Shown: positions 8,779 to 18,171 of the stretch, in pieces | How positions within the stretch are numbered: position 1 is the stretch's first letter | How the letters are laid out: each line of letters opens with the position of its first letter | NCBI RefSeq assembly: GCF_013375555.1 | Contig: NZ_JABXWB010000001.1 | Span: forward strand, 868,001-932,000 | Reading direction: 5' to 3' | Length of the DNA: 64,000 nucleotides | Source: Sphingobium sp. EM0848 | Lineage (GTDB): Bacteria > Pseudomonadota > Alphaproteobacteria > Sphingomonadales > Sphingomonadaceae | Notes under the pieces: model-generated | Told to the model about the DNA's origin: nothing | The model's database searches: none | The model's input: only the letters and a program-made list of their open reading frames with translations | Translations under genes and position numbers: made by a program

Positions 8779-9519
8779 ATGTTCGATCTGACAGGCATGA
8801 CCGCGCTGGTGACGGGCGCTTCGGGAGGCATTGGTTCCGCCATCGCCAAGGCTCTGGCCGCGCAGGGCGCCACGCTCGCCCTTTCGGGGAGCAATGAGGA
8901 GAAGCTGAAGGCCTTTGCCGCGGAACTGGGCGGGGATCACAAGATTCTGGTCTGCAACCTCAGCGATCCGGCTGCGGTCGATGCGCTGATCCCGCAGGCC
9001 GTGGAGGCGCTGGGCGGCAAGCTCGACATTCTGGTCAACAATGCCGGGATCACCCGCGACAACCTGATCCTGCGCATGAAGGATGAGGAATGGTCGGACG
9101 TGATCTCCGTCAATCTGGAGGCAGCCTTCCGTCTGGCGCGTGCCGCCGCCAAGCCGATGATGAAGGCGCGTTTCGGCCGCATCATCTCCATCACCTCGGT
9201 CGTGGGCGTCACCGGCAATCCGGGGCAGGCCAATTATGCCGCGTCCAAGGCGGGCATTATCGGCATGTCCAAGTCGCTGGGGCAGGAACTGGCGAGCCGT
9301 GGCATCACGGTGAACTGCGTCGCGCCGGGCTTCATCCGGTCGGCGATGACCGATGCGCTGAACGACGCGCAGAAGGGCGCGATTCTCACCAAGATTCCGG
9401 CCGGCGATCTGGGCGCGGGCGAGGATATCGGCGCCGCCGTCGTCTACCTTGCGAGCAAGGAGGCCGGGTACGTCACCGGCCAGACGCTGCACGTCAATGG
9501 CGGCATGGCGATGATCTGA
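8779..9519 (+). CDS. fabG: 3-oxoacyl-ACP reductase
   Basis: A 246-residue short-chain dehydrogenase. It has the NADPH-binding motif TGASGGIG (12-19), NNAG (87-90) and the catalytic S140, Y153 and K157 in the arrangement SVVGVTGNPGQANYAASKAG. FabG reduces 3-oxoacyl-ACP in the first reductive step of fatty-acid elongation. It directly follows fabD and probably shares its transcript. Assignment is strong because of the fabD/acpP/fabF context. Confidence 0.95.
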   Translation: MFDLTGMTALVTGASGGIGSAIAKALAAQGATLALSGSNEEKLKAFAAELGGDHKILVCNLSDPAAVDALIPQAVEALGGKLDILVNNAGITRDNLILRMKDEEWSDVISVNLEAAFRLARAAAKPMMKARFGRIISITSVVGVTGNPGQANYAASKAGIIGMSKSLGQELASRGITVNCVAPGFIRSAMTDALNDAQKGAILTKIPAGDLGAGEDIGAAVVYLASKEAGYVTGQTLHVNGGMAMI

Positions 9520-9883
9520 GGGACCGATCGGCAATCAGCCCATACGGGCCTGCAAAGCGCGATTTTCTGCGCGCCGGCGCTCACGGACTTTAAGTCCGCT
9601 GCGCTCCGGTGCTCGAAAATCCCACTTTTCGGCTCCGTCTGAACTGAATGTCGACCGGCCCCTGCTAATTCGGGCGCGGCGGATTATTCCTTCGTGCCCG
9701 AAAATTTTGGGCATTTGCAAAGACGCCGCCTTGTGCCATCGGAGCAGCAGGAGTCGAATGCAGGCGAACGGGTGTGCGTTTCCCGATTGTCTCTTGCCTC
9801 TTGCCTCTGTAGGGGCTTGCCTCTAGGGCATGCCTTAACAAATATTCAGAACCATCAACGATACCCAGTAAAAAGGACCACTC
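9520..9883. other. fabG-acpP intergenic region with inverted repeats
   Basis: These 364 bases hold no supported gene. They contain an inverted repeat of about 45 bases centred on CGGACTTTAAGTCCG (about 9572-9615), with partly paired outer arms around GCGCCGG and CCGGTGC. There is also a shorter stem (9696-9712), GCCC-GAAAATTTT-GGGC. The first looks like a repetitive extragenic element, the second like a terminator core. The last 100 bases, with TTGCCTC repeated three times and an AT-rich stretch, should carry the acpP promoter. Confidence 0.5.
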
Positions 9884-10117
9884 ATGAGTGAGACCGCGGA
9901 TCGCGTAAAGAAAATCGTCGTCGAGCATCTGGGCGTCGAAGCCGAGAAGGTGACCGAGGACGCGAGCTTCATCGACGATCTGGGCGCTGACAGCCTGGAC
10001 ATCGTTGAGCTGGTGATGGCGTTCGAGGAAGAATTCGGAGTCGAGATTCCTGACGATGCGGCGGAAAAGATCGCCACCGTCAAGGACGCTATCGATTACA
10101 TCGACAGCAAGCAGTAA
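9884..10117 (+). CDS. acpP: Acyl carrier protein
   Basis: A 77-residue acidic protein with the phosphopantetheine attachment motif [10 protein letters not shown]; the DSL serine carries the prosthetic group. Length and sequence ([19 protein letters not shown]...) are typical of housekeeping ACP. It carries growing acyl chains for FabD, FabG and FabF encoded on either side. It is preceded by its own long leader and followed by a terminator at 10173-10214, so it can be expressed more strongly than its neighbours. Confidence 0.97.
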   Translation: MSETADRVKKIVVEHLGVEAEKVTEDASFIDDLGADSLDIVELVMAFEEEFGVEIPDDAAEKIATVKDAIDYIDSKQ

Positions 10118-10172
10118 GAACGCTTGGCGGCCTGCCTGATCGGGGTGGGACCGCAGTCGTTTGAAAGGAAAT

Positions 10173-10214
10173 GGCTCCTCCTGTCCGGTAGAACCGGGTC
10201 TTGGGGAGCCTTTT
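10173..10214 (+). terminator. Rho-independent terminator after acpP
   Basis: GGCTCC at 10173 pairs with GGAGCC ending at 10210, enclosing a small inner CCGG-TAGAA-CCGG stem. TTTT follows immediately. Confidence 0.75.
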
Positions 10215-10296
10215 CGTATCTGGCATGCCGTTCACAAGCGCTTTTGAAGCGGCTAAGGGACGGCAAACGCCAATGAGAATTTTTCGGAGCAAGGAT

Positions 10297-11556
10297 ATGC
10301 GTCGCGTCGTCGTAACCGGCCTAGGCATGGTGAGCCCGCTGGGCGGGAATGTCGAAACCACCTGGAAGAATATCATCGCGGCCAAGTCTGGCGCAGCGAC
10401 GATCACGCGCTTCGACGCCAGCGAGTATAAATGCCGTATCGCCTGCGAAGTGAAGCCGGCGGACCATGAATATGGCTATGACGCGTCGCTGGACGTGGAT
10501 CACAAGATCCAGCGCCAGGTCGATCCGTTCATCGTCTTCGGCATCTCCGCCGCCAGCGAAGCGCTGCGCGACGCGGGTCTGGACAATATGAGCGAAGAAG
10601 AGCGTCTGCGCGCCGGTTGCTCCATCGGTTCGGGCATCGGCGGCCTGCCGGGCATCGAGAGCGAATCGCTGGTGCTGGCGAACAAGGGGCCGAACCGCGT
10701 GTCGCCGCACTTCGTCCACGGGCGCCTGATCAACCTGATCTCCGGACAGGTCTCGATCAAATATGGCCTGATGGGGCCGAACCATGCGGTCGTGACCGCC
10801 TGCTCCACGGGCGCGCACTCCATCGGTGACGCCGCGCGCATGATCGCGATGGACGATGCCGACGTGATGCTGGCCGGTGGCGCGGAGAGCGCGATCTGCC
10901 CGATCGGCATTGCCGGATTCGCGCAGGCTCGCGCGCTGTCGACCGGCTTCAACGACACGCCGGAAAAGGCGTCGCGGCCCTATGACGTCAACCGCGACGG
11001 CTTCGTCATGGGCGAGGGTGCGGGCGTGGTCGTGCTGGAGGAATATGAGCGCGCCAAGAAGCGCGGCGCGAAAATCTATGCCGAGGTCATCGGTTACGGC
11101 CTGTCGGGCGACGCTTATCACGTTACCGCTCCGCATCCGGAGGGCAATGGCGGCTATCGTTCGATGGAGATGGCGCTCCGCAAATCAGGGCTGTCGCTGG
11201 CGGACATCGACTATGTGAACGCGCATGGCACTTCCACGCCTTTGGGCGACGAACTGGAACTGGGCGCGGTGAAGCGGCTGTTCGGCGATCACCTGAGCAC
11301 CATGTCGATGAGTTCGACCAAGTCGGCCATCGGTCATCTTCTGGGTGGCGCGGGCGCGGTGGAGAGCATCTTCTGCATTCTTGCCATGCGCGACCAGATC
11401 GTGCCGCCCACGCTGAACCTCGACGAGCCGAGCGAAAGCTGCAAGGGCGTTGATCTGGTTCCGCATGTCGCCAAGGAGCGCAAGGTGCGCGCGGTGCTGA
11501 ACAATTCGTTCGGCTTCGGCGGCACCAATGCCTCGCTCATCATGAAGGCGATCTGA
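10297..11556 (+). CDS. fabF: 3-oxoacyl-ACP synthase II
   Basis: A 419-residue beta-ketoacyl-ACP synthase II. The catalytic Cys lies in VVTACSTGAHS and the two histidines in NAHGTSTPLGD and SAIGHLLGGAG; the glycine-rich end SFGFGGTNASL is intact. FabF performs the decarboxylative condensation of malonyl-ACP with acyl-ACP. The frame is open upstream, but the ATG at 10297 (MRRVVVTGLGMVSPLGG) gives the normal N-terminus and length. Confidence 0.95.
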   Translation: MRRVVVTGLGMVSPLGGNVETTWKNIIAAKSGAATITRFDASEYKCRIACEVKPADHEYGYDASLDVDHKIQRQVDPFIVFGISAASEALRDAGLDNMSEEERLRAGCSIGSGIGGLPGIESESLVLANKGPNRVSPHFVHGRLINLISGQVSIKYGLMGPNHAVVTACSTGAHSIGDAARMIAMDDADVMLAGGAESAICPIGIAGFAQARALSTGFNDTPEKASRPYDVNRDGFVMGEGAGVVVLEEYERAKKRGAKIYAEVIGYGLSGDAYHVTAPHPEGNGGYRSMEMALRKSGLSLADIDYVNAHGTSTPLGDELELGAVKRLFGDHLSTMSMSSTKSAIGHLLGGAGAVESIFCILAMRDQIVPPTLNLDEPSESCKGVDLVPHVAKERKVRAVLNNSFGFGGTNASLIMKAI

Positions 11557-11566
11557 GACGAAACCC

Positions 11567-12538
11567 ATGCGGCGGCTTGGCTGTAGCATATTGCTCATCG
11601 GTCTGGCCGTCGCGGCCTTTGTCGCGTTCCGCTTCGTCTATGGCTGGACCGAGGCGGGGCCGGCGAAAGCCGATATCACGATCGTGGTGCCCGACGGCGC
11701 GACGATCGCGGATGCGGCGGTGTTGCTCAAGCAGAAGGGCATTGTGCGCTCCGCCGATGCCTTCCTGACCCGTGCCAAGGTCTTCGGGCGCGGCAAGTCG
11801 ATCAAGGCGGGCGAGTTCCTGATCCCCAAGGGCGCCAGCAACAGCGATATCTTTCGGATTTTGCAGGGCGGCAAGACGCTGACCCGGCTCATCACCATAC
11901 CGGAGGGCATGCCCTCGATCCTGGTCTATGAGCGGCTGAAGGCGAATGAGGAACTGACCGGCGACGTCGCGGTGCCGGAAGAGGGCAGCGTGCTGCCCGA
12001 CAGCTATGCCTTCGACAAGGGCGAGAGTCGGGACGTGGTGCTGAAGCGCATGCAGTCCGCGATGGACAAGGCGCTGGCGACATTGTGGGCGGACAGGGCG
12101 CCCGATACGGTGGCCAAGTCCCCCAGGGAAGCGATCATCCTCGCCAGCATCGTAGAGAAGGAAACCGGCGTTCCTTCCGAACGGCCGATGGTGGCGGGGG
12201 TTTACGGCAACCGTCTGAAATCGCACATGATGTTGCAGGCGGACCCGACGATCATCTACCCCATCACCAAGGGCAAGCCGCTCGGGCGGCGGATCAAGAA
12301 GTCGGAGATCGCGGCGGTCAACGATTATAACACCTATGCGATGACTGGCCTGCCCAAGGGGCCGATCGCCAATCCGGGGCGGCTGTCGATTCTGGCGGTG
12401 CTGCATCCGGCGGAGACGAAGGCGCTCTATTTTGTCGCCGATGGGAAGGGCGGGCATATTTTTGCCGATACGCTGCAAGAGCATAATGAAAATGTGCGGA
12501 AATGGTTCGAAATCCGCCGGGCTCGGGGTGAGCTGTAA
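11567..12538 (+). CDS. mltG: Endolytic murein transglycosylase
   Basis: A 323-residue YceG/MltG protein: one N-terminal membrane helix (about 5-25), a LysM-like region, then the catalytic domain with the glutamate in ILASIVEKETG. Conserved stretches LQADPTIIYP and GLPKGPIANPG also follow family consensus. MltG cleaves nascent glycan strands at the inner membrane and so sets their length. It starts 10 bases after fabF, an arrangement common in alphaproteobacteria. Confidence 0.95.
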   Translation: MRRLGCSILLIGLAVAAFVAFRFVYGWTEAGPAKADITIVVPDGATIADAAVLLKQKGIVRSADAFLTRAKVFGRGKSIKAGEFLIPKGASNSDIFRILQGGKTLTRLITIPEGMPSILVYERLKANEELTGDVAVPEEGSVLPDSYAFDKGESRDVVLKRMQSAMDKALATLWADRAPDTVAKSPREAIILASIVEKETGVPSERPMVAGVYGNRLKSHMMLQADPTIIYPITKGKPLGRRIKKSEIAAVNDYNTYAMTGLPKGPIANPGRLSILAVLHPAETKALYFVADGKGGHIFADTLQEHNENVRKWFEIRRARGEL

Positions 12539-12545
12539 ACTGGCT

Positions 12546-12587
12546 ATTGGGTTGGCCTCGCCCATTTTCGATGGCGCTCCAATTTTT
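12546..12587 (+). terminator. Probable terminator after mltG
   Basis: Outer arms TTGG/CCAA and inner arms CGCC(C)AT/ATGGCG with a TTTCG loop are followed by TTTTT. The stem has one bulge. Confidence 0.55.
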
Positions 12588-12646
12588 CCTTTTCTCCTGT
12601 AAAGCAGCGATTGCCAAACCGTCTTCGCGTGCCTAAATGGGCGTCA

Positions 12647-12720
12647 GCATCAAGAGTTGGGGCGACGCCCAACGCCAACCTGCCGATCCGGGCAAGGTGG
12701 CACTCCCGCAGGGAGGATGT
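12647..12720 (+). promoter_or_regulatory. Candidate SAM-I/IV-type riboswitch ahead of metA
   Basis: The layout matches a SAM-I/SAM-IV aptamer. P1 is GCATC (12647-12651) with GATGT (12716-12720), followed by the conserved AAGAG. P2 is a plain hairpin, GTTGGG/CCCAAC (12656-12673). Then comes GCCAACC, close to the SAM-I GGCAACC. P3 is ACCTGCC with GGCA, a bulged A, then GGT (12678-12698), and P4 is CTCCC/GGGAG (12703-12715). The stretch AAGGTGGCACTCCC resembles the conserved P3-P4 core. It lacks the long kink-turn P2 of classical SAM-I. Its place 72 bases before a methionine gene supports SAM sensing. The class is inferred from memory of the consensus, not from a covariance search. Confidence 0.62.
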
Positions 12721-12791
12721 GGCCGATCCGGCAATCAAGCGGACCCAAGCCACGTCGTCAAGCGTCGCTCCCTGACAAGGAATGACGTGAA

Positions 12792-13718
12792 GTGCCGATC
12801 AAGATAGCCGATGACCTGCCCGCCCGCCGCACGCTGGAGGCCGAGGGCGTCGTTGTCATGCGCGAAGCCGATGCGGTCCGGCAGGATATCCGCCCGTTAA
12901 GGATCGCGCTGCTCAACCTCATGCCCAACAAGATCAGCACCGAAACGCAACTGGCCCGGCTGCTGGGCGCGACGCCGTTGCAGGTGGAACTGACGCTAGT
13001 GCGGATCAGCGATCATGTGTCGCGCAATACTTCGGCCGATCATATGGCGTCCTTCTATCGCCCCTGGAGCGATGTACGGGATGAGCGGTTCGATGGCTTT
13101 ATCATCACGGGCGCGCCGGTGGAGCAGCTGCCTTTTGAAGAGGTGAGCTATTGGGAGGAACTGCGGTCGATTTTCGACTGGACGCAGACCCATGTGCACC
13201 GTTCCCTCAGCATCTGCTGGGCGGCGCAGGCGGCGCTGCATCATTTCCATGGGGTGGAAAAGCATGCGTTGGAGCGGAAGGCCTTCGGCGTGTTCCGCCA
13301 TCATGTCCATTTGCCGTCATCGCCGTGGATGCGGGGGCTTTCCGATGATTTCTGCGTGCCGGTGTCGCGCTGGTCGGAGGTGCGGCGGGAGGATATTCCG
13401 GACGGGCGCGGCTTGCAGATATTGGCGGATAGCGCGGAATCGGGCCTGTGCCTGGTCGGCGATCCGGGACGCGGCTTCCTGCATATGTTCAACCATCTGG
13501 AATATGACGGCCAGACGCTGGCCGACGAATATGCACGCGATGGGGCAGGGCAGTTGCCGGCCCATTATTTCCCCCATGACGATCCCACCCAGACGCCGCA
13601 GAATCATTGGCGCAGCCATGCGCATCTGCTGTTCGGCAACTGGATCAACGAAATCTATCAGACCGTGCCTTTCGAATTTGGCGCGATCGGGCAGGGGGCG
13701 GTGTTGAACGCCGCCTAG
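12792..13718 (+). CDS. metA: Homoserine O-acyltransferase (predicted acetyl-CoA-using)
   Basis: A 308-residue MetA-type enzyme, which activates homoserine for methionine synthesis. The catalytic cysteine is C142 ([13 protein letters not shown]), with the family His/Glu pair in MFNHLEYDG. Residue 111 is Glu ([14 protein letters not shown]). Published work on this family found that Glu at this position goes with acetyl-CoA and Gly with succinyl-CoA, so the product is probably O-acetylhomoserine despite the usual 'succinyltransferase' label. The start is a GTG at 12792 with AAGGA about 10 bases upstream. A SAM-type riboswitch candidate lies in the leader. Confidence 0.93.
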   Translation: MPIKIADDLPARRTLEAEGVVVMREADAVRQDIRPLRIALLNLMPNKISTETQLARLLGATPLQVELTLVRISDHVSRNTSADHMASFYRPWSDVRDERFDGFIITGAPVEQLPFEEVSYWEELRSIFDWTQTHVHRSLSICWAAQAALHHFHGVEKHALERKAFGVFRHHVHLPSSPWMRGLSDDFCVPVSRWSEVRREDIPDGRGLQILADSAESGLCLVGDPGRGFLHMFNHLEYDGQTLADEYARDGAGQLPAHYFPHDDPTQTPQNHWRSHAHLLFGNWINEIYQTVPFEFGAIGQGAVLNAA

Positions 13719-14134
13719 TGGAGAAGGCCCCTGCCGGTCAGGGTGCGGGCATAGCGCCACTGGAAGATGGCGATGATCAGGATCACGGCCGGGAAGATTG
13801 CGGCCGTGGCGCCTTTTACCGCCAGCAGGTCGGTGTGGATGAAGCTGTAGCCGAATTGCACGATCACGCCGATGATCGAGAGCAGGAACAGGGGCACGGC
13901 GGCCGCTTTGCGGAGCAGCAGAAGGATCGCCCCCAAAGTACCGGCGCCGACCGCGACCGCATAGGCTGTCCAGGCCCAGCCGGGCATGGCCGCGAAGATT
14001 CGGGCGGTATAGGGATCGGTCTTCGCCAATTGGTTGAGGTCGGCGCTATATTGCATGATGAAGGCTGCTACCCCCATCAGGTTCCAGAGCAGCAGGACGA
14101 TGCCTATGCCCCAAAAGGATCGCGCTACGGTCAT
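13715..14134 (-). CDS. Four-helix membrane protein, unknown function
   Basis: A 139-residue hydrophobic protein with four probable membrane helices (about 6-26, 55-75, 78-97 and 105-127). A soluble loop ([24 protein letters not shown]) lies between the first two. I recognise a type seen in sphingomonads without a proven role. It converges with metA and the two stop codons share the palindrome CTAG (13715-13718). No cofactor or transport motif is visible. Confidence 0.7.
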   Translation of the reverse strand: MTVARSFWGIGIVLLLWNLMGVAAFIMQYSADLNQLAKTDPYTARIFAAMPGWAWTAYAVAVGAGTLGAILLLLRKAAAVPLFLLSIIGVIVQFGYSFIHTDLLAVKGATAAIFPAVILIIAIFQWRYARTLTGRGLLH

Positions 14135-14182
14135 GGCTGTTTCCCCCTCCGTTGGCGGCCCGGCCTTTCAGGGTCGCTGACG

Positions 14183-14722
14183 ATGGATCATACTCTTAGC
14201 CATGACTTTTCGGAAGCGGTCGCAGCGCCGATCATAGTGACGGCCCTGATGAGCGCGTCGGATTTCCGCTGGGCGGAAGGACTGCGGCGCGCGCATTTCC
14301 CGGCCGAGCGCAATCGGGTGCCAGCGCATGTCACGTTGTTCCATCATCTGCCGCCCTCGGCCCTTGATGAAGTGGCGCGGCGGTTGAAGCGGCTTTGCGT
14401 GGGGCCTGCCCCTGCCGCGCGGCTGACGGAAGTGATGCTGCAGGAGAGGGGCGTCGCCTATCGGGTAGACAGCCCGGAGCTGATGGCGATGCGCGATGAA
14501 TTGACGGAGGCTTTTGCGGGCCTGCTCGTGCCGCAGGATCAGGCGCGGCCGCGCTTTCACATCACGGTGCAGAACAAGGTCGAACCCCAAGAGGCCAAGG
14601 CGTTGGCGGAGGCGCTCAGGCGGGATTTTCGTCCGAGGCCGCTCATGATCGCCGGGCTTGCGGCCTGGTATTATCGTGGCGGCCCCTGGGAATTGGCGAT
14701 GAAGGCCGGCTTTCGGGGCTGA
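14183..14722 (+). CDS. 2'-5' RNA ligase-like phosphoesterase (2H family)
   Basis: A 179-residue protein with the two histidine motifs of the 2H phosphoesterase superfamily: HVTLF near residue 53 and HITVQ near residue 131. The family includes LigT/ThpR, which opens or closes 2'-5' or cyclic phosphodiesters in RNA. The frame stays open far upstream through the antisense of the neighbouring gene, but the ATG at 14183 gives the family length. It is divergent from the membrane protein and probably alone. Its substrate is unknown. Confidence 0.8.
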   Translation: MDHTLSHDFSEAVAAPIIVTALMSASDFRWAEGLRRAHFPAERNRVPAHVTLFHHLPPSALDEVARRLKRLCVGPAPAARLTEVMLQERGVAYRVDSPELMAMRDELTEAFAGLLVPQDQARPRFHITVQNKVEPQEAKALAEALRRDFRPRPLMIAGLAAWYYRGGPWELAMKAGFRG

Positions 14723-14737
14723 CCTTCATCGGATCGA

Positions 14738-15964
14738 TCAGGCGAGGCCGACTTCCTTGAGCGGCACGGCTGGGTCAGCGAGCTGCGACTGGTCCAGCAC
14801 CGCGCCGGAGATGACATGGGCGCGGCCCTGCACATAATCCTTGACCGCATTGACGCAGTCGAGCGCGATCAGCTTGCCGCCCTTCAGATACAGGACGGAA
14901 AAGCTGCGGGTCGCCGGATCGCCGCGCAGGATCGTCTGGTCATGGCCGGTGGAGAGGCCCACGGTCTGGAGCTTGAGGTCATATTGGTTCGACCAGAACC
15001 AGGGCACCGCATGATAGGCTTCTTCCTTGCCCATGATGTGGCTGACGGCGACCTTCGCTTGATCGTTGGCGTTCTGCACGGATTCAAGGCGAATCTGCGC
15101 GCCGCGGGCGAAGCTGTTGGCATGGGCCGCGCAATCGCCCACCGCATAGATGTCGGGCAGGCTGGTGCGGCAATATTCGTCCACATCCACGCCATTGCCG
15201 CCCACCGCGCCGGCCGCGATCAGCGGGCCGGTTTCGGGGATGATGCCGATGCCGACGATCACCATGTCGGTTTCGATCCGTTCGCCATCCTGCATCAGCA
15301 CGGCGGTCGCCTTGCTGTCGGTCACTTCGATGCAGTCCATCCGCGCGCCGGTGCGGAGATCAACGCCATGGGCGCGATGTTCGGCTTCGTAGAAGCGCGA
15401 CAATTCCTCGCCCGCCACGCGCGCCAGCACCCGATCGAGCGCTTCGAGCAGCACCACCTTCTTGCCGAACTTCGACAGAACGGCAGCGGCTTCCAGACCG
15501 ATATAACCGCCGCCAATGACGGTCACATGATTGATCTGGTCGATCTTCGCCATCATCGCATCGACATCGTCGCGGCGGCGGACGGCGTGGACATTGGGGG
15601 CATCGGCGCCGGCGCAGGTCAGCATGCGCGGGGAGCCGCCGGTCGCCCAGATCAGCTTGCCATAGCCGATTTCGCGATCGCCCGCGGTCACGAACTTGCC
15701 CACCGGATCGACCGATTTCACCCGCAGGCCCAACAGCATGTCGATCTTGCGCTCTTCCCAGAAGCTCGCCGGACGGATCAGGATGCGATCGAAGCTCTTG
15801 TCGCCTGCAAAATATTCCTTCGACAGCGGGGGACGCTCATAGGGCGGGTCCTTTTCATCGCCGATCATGGCGACCGAACCGTCAAACCCGAGCTGGCGCA
15901 GCGAAATCCCGGCCTGCGCTCCTGCATGACCGGCGCCTACGATCAGGACGTCATAATAGCTCAT
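14738..15964 (-). CDS. FAD-dependent ferredoxin reductase
   Basis: A 408-residue pyridine-nucleotide-disulphide-type oxidoreductase with two Rossmann motifs (VGAGHAG at 9-15, and [11 protein letters not shown] near 152-162), the FAD-anchoring [10 protein letters not shown] and a C-terminal reductase domain. It belongs to the group of NAD(P)H:ferredoxin reductases that feed P450s and Rieske oxygenases, such as putidaredoxin reductase, rhodocoxin reductase and dioxin dioxygenase RedA2. A P450 gene lies about 2.7 kb to the right. No ferredoxin gene is in the window, so the electron partner is unknown. Confidence 0.88.
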   Translation of the reverse strand: MSYYDVLIVGAGHAGAQAGISLRQLGFDGSVAMIGDEKDPPYERPPLSKEYFAGDKSFDRILIRPASFWEERKIDMLLGLRVKSVDPVGKFVTAGDREIGYGKLIWATGGSPRMLTCAGADAPNVHAVRRRDDVDAMMAKIDQINHVTVIGGGYIGLEAAAVLSKFGKKVVLLEALDRVLARVAGEELSRFYEAEHRAHGVDLRTGARMDCIEVTDSKATAVLMQDGERIETDMVIVGIGIIPETGPLIAAGAVGGNGVDVDEYCRTSLPDIYAVGDCAAHANSFARGAQIRLESVQNANDQAKVAVSHIMGKEEAYHAVPWFWSNQYDLKLQTVGLSTGHDQTILRGDPATRSFSVLYLKGGKLIALDCVNAVKDYVQGRAHVISGAVLDQSQLADPAVPLKEVGLA

Positions 15965-16143
15965 TAGCGCGCAATCCCCTCACAGCATAGTGTGGCGTCC
16001 TTGGCGCGCTTTCGCGGGGCTGGCAAGCGGATTGTCGTGCGATACCGCTATCATTGGGATCGGTGGCCCGATGCGCTGTCGGCGAATTTCCGACGATTTT
16101 CATGAGCGCCTGGAGAGCCCTGTGATCCCGTTCAAAGGGTCGG

Positions 16144-17826
16144 TTAAAAGGCGGAAGAAGCGATCGCCCTGTCTGCCCGACGCCATGCCGCTTCGAAATC
16201 GGCGCGAGTACGGGCTGCTTCGGCGCCTTTGCCTTGCTGTTCGAGGGCCAATGCCAATCCTTGAAGGGCCCAACCATTGGCTGGATTGCGTTTCAGGTCC
16301 TCACGATAGACGGTTTCCGCTTGGGCCGTCTGTCCAGCCGCCAGCAACGCCGCGCCCAGAAGATGGCGGGTCGGGAAAAATTCGTCGCTGGGCTCGTCGT
16401 AGGACAGGCTGTCCTCCTTGCCCACGGCTTCTGTGAGCAGGGCGATCTCTGCCGTGCGATTTCCCTCCGCCTGGGCGATGCGCGCGCGGGCGCGCAGCAG
16501 AGCGATTTCGTACAGGGGCTTGCCAGCATTCATCGCGGCGGTTGCATCGGCGGGCATGGCGGCCGTTGCCTTTTCCGCCGCCGTCAGTTCGGTCCGGGCC
16601 TCCGCCAGCCGGCCAAGAGCTGCAAAAGCCTGTGCGCGGTCGGCCAGATAGGCGATCATCAGCCCTTTCAACCGTGGATCGGGCATGGGTTCGGCGATCA
16701 TTGCCTCCCACCGGCCGAACCGGATCATCGCATCGTAGGAAAAGCCGAGTATCCAGTCGGAGCCAGCCATTCCGGCGACCATATCGTCGGACATGACGGT
16801 ACGGACCTTGTGCAGCGCGGCCATCGTCTCCGCCTCGCGGCCTTCCATGGAAGCGGCTGCCGCCAGAAACTGGAGGTTGTGCGCCGAATACATGGGATAA
16901 TAATCGATGGCGGCGGTCTGTTTGTAATAGGCCTCGTCCGACTGGGCGGCGCGGCGATTGGCTTCGGCCGAGGCTTCATAGCGTCCCACCCGCTGCATGA
17001 TGTGGGACGGCATGTGGACCAGATGGCCCGCCGCGGGCATCATCGCCCCTACGCGCTCGGCGGCGGTGATGCCCTTGTCGGGGGCGTTCGATGCTTCGAT
17101 GGCGTGGATATAATAATGGTTCGCGCCAGGATGCTCCGGGTTTCTGGCCAGTGCGCGTTCGAGGGTCGAGACGATTTCCGCCGTGCCGGGCGCGGGTCTG
17201 CCGTCATTGTCCCACAGTTTCCAGGGGTTGAGGTTCATCAGGGCCTCGGCAAACATCACCTGGACATCGATATCGTCGGGATAGGCATTCGCCACCGTCC
17301 GCATCGCATCGGCATAGGCCCGAAGCAAGGGTGGGCCATTGGCGGGGCCGATCCCCTTCGTGCCGTCGAATCGCCGGGCCAGCGCTTCGATCAGCGCCCG
17401 GTCGACGTTGGGCGCTCTGGGGGCGAGTGAGCGAGCCTGTTCCAACGCCTGCCATCCCACTTGCGCGCGAATATCGGCCATGGTCATCATGTTGTAATTG
17501 GGGCCAAGGCTCAGCGCCACGCCCCAGAAGCACATGGCGCAAGCCGGATCGGCCACCGTGGCACGCGCGAAGGAGCGTGCGGCCTCATCATGATTGAACG
17601 CCCAGAGAAAGCGCATGCCCTGATCGAAATAGGCCTGAGCCTCCGCCGAATTCGTGCCGGCGGGCCGATGGAAACTGCCCATGCCATCGAATATCCGGGC
17701 GCCGTTCGCCCATTCGCCGATCGTGCGGGGAAAGGCATGATGCATGCCCGCCATGTTCTCCTGGGCGTGAAGCGGGCTTGCCGCCAATGCTGCCATGACG
17801 GTCAGAAGCGTTGCGAAGCGGCGCAT
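16144..17826 (-). CDS. Secreted tetratricopeptide-repeat protein
   Basis: A 560-residue protein. The start at 17826 gives a clean Sec signal peptide (MRRFATLLTVMAALAASPLHA) behind GGGAG; a longer frame exists upstream. The mature part is Ala-rich helical repeats of TPR type, for example AQAYFDQGMRFLWAFNHDEAA, and a C-terminal pair ending ALQGLALALEQQGKG. Conserved patches NHYYIHAIEAS and HMPSHIMQRVGRY, with several histidines, and CAMCFWG suggest a metal or haem role, but this is speculation. The family is common in proteobacteria and has no established function. Confidence 0.8.
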   Translation of the reverse strand: MRRFATLLTVMAALAASPLHAQENMAGMHHAFPRTIGEWANGARIFDGMGSFHRPAGTNSAEAQAYFDQGMRFLWAFNHDEAARSFARATVADPACAMCFWGVALSLGPNYNMMTMADIRAQVGWQALEQARSLAPRAPNVDRALIEALARRFDGTKGIGPANGPPLLRAYADAMRTVANAYPDDIDVQVMFAEALMNLNPWKLWDNDGRPAPGTAEIVSTLERALARNPEHPGANHYYIHAIEASNAPDKGITAAERVGAMMPAAGHLVHMPSHIMQRVGRYEASAEANRRAAQSDEAYYKQTAAIDYYPMYSAHNLQFLAAAASMEGREAETMAALHKVRTVMSDDMVAGMAGSDWILGFSYDAMIRFGRWEAMIAEPMPDPRLKGLMIAYLADRAQAFAALGRLAEARTELTAAEKATAAMPADATAAMNAGKPLYEIALLRARARIAQAEGNRTAEIALLTEAVGKEDSLSYDEPSDEFFPTRHLLGAALLAAGQTAQAETVYREDLKRNPANGWALQGLALALEQQGKGAEAARTRADFEAAWRRADRAIASSAF

Positions 17827-18096
17827 CCCACTCTCCCCCAAAGCCTGGCCCGCCACAGGACATGGTTGCTGACGCTGTTTCGACCAAGGATGGTGCTCAG
17901 TTTATGCACGATCCGTGCGCATGAGAAGCCATGGCCAGGGCCGTCGAAAAGAATATTTGTGGGATGAACTGCCCTGACGCCATCGTCTCGCAATGGTCAT
18001 GATGTCTGGGGGAGCGCCTGTCTTCCCGGCGCATCGGGACTTGACGGCTCGTCGACGGCCTTCGGGACAAGGATCGTGATGAGGTATGAAGGCGTG

Positions 18097-18171
18097 TGGC
18101 TCCCCGAGTAGGATTCGAACCTACGGCCATTCGATTAACAGTCGAATGCTCTACCGCTGAGCTATCGGGGA
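18097..18171 (-). tRNA. tRNA-Asn (GTT)
   Basis: Read on the minus strand, the cloverleaf has acceptor TCCCCGA/TCGGGGA, D arm GCTC-AGCGGTA-GAGC, anticodon loop CTGTTAA and T arm GTAGG-TTCGAAT-CCTAC. The discriminator base is G, and CCA is encoded at 18097-18099. The anticodon GTT reads AAC and AAU. Confidence 0.97.

Noticed and set aside
7677..8894. Upstream extension of the outer-membrane factor frame to 8894
   Set aside because: Runs antisense through fabD and part of fabG; the lipoprotein leader at 7676 is the true N-terminus.
12541..12791. SAM-II or SAH riboswitch before metA
   Set aside because: The conserved loop bases of SAM-II and the SAH core are not seen; the four-helix SAM-I/IV layout fits better.
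18097..18171. tRNA-Asn as an integration site of a genomic island
   Set aside because: No integrase and no repeat of the tRNA end was seen to the right.
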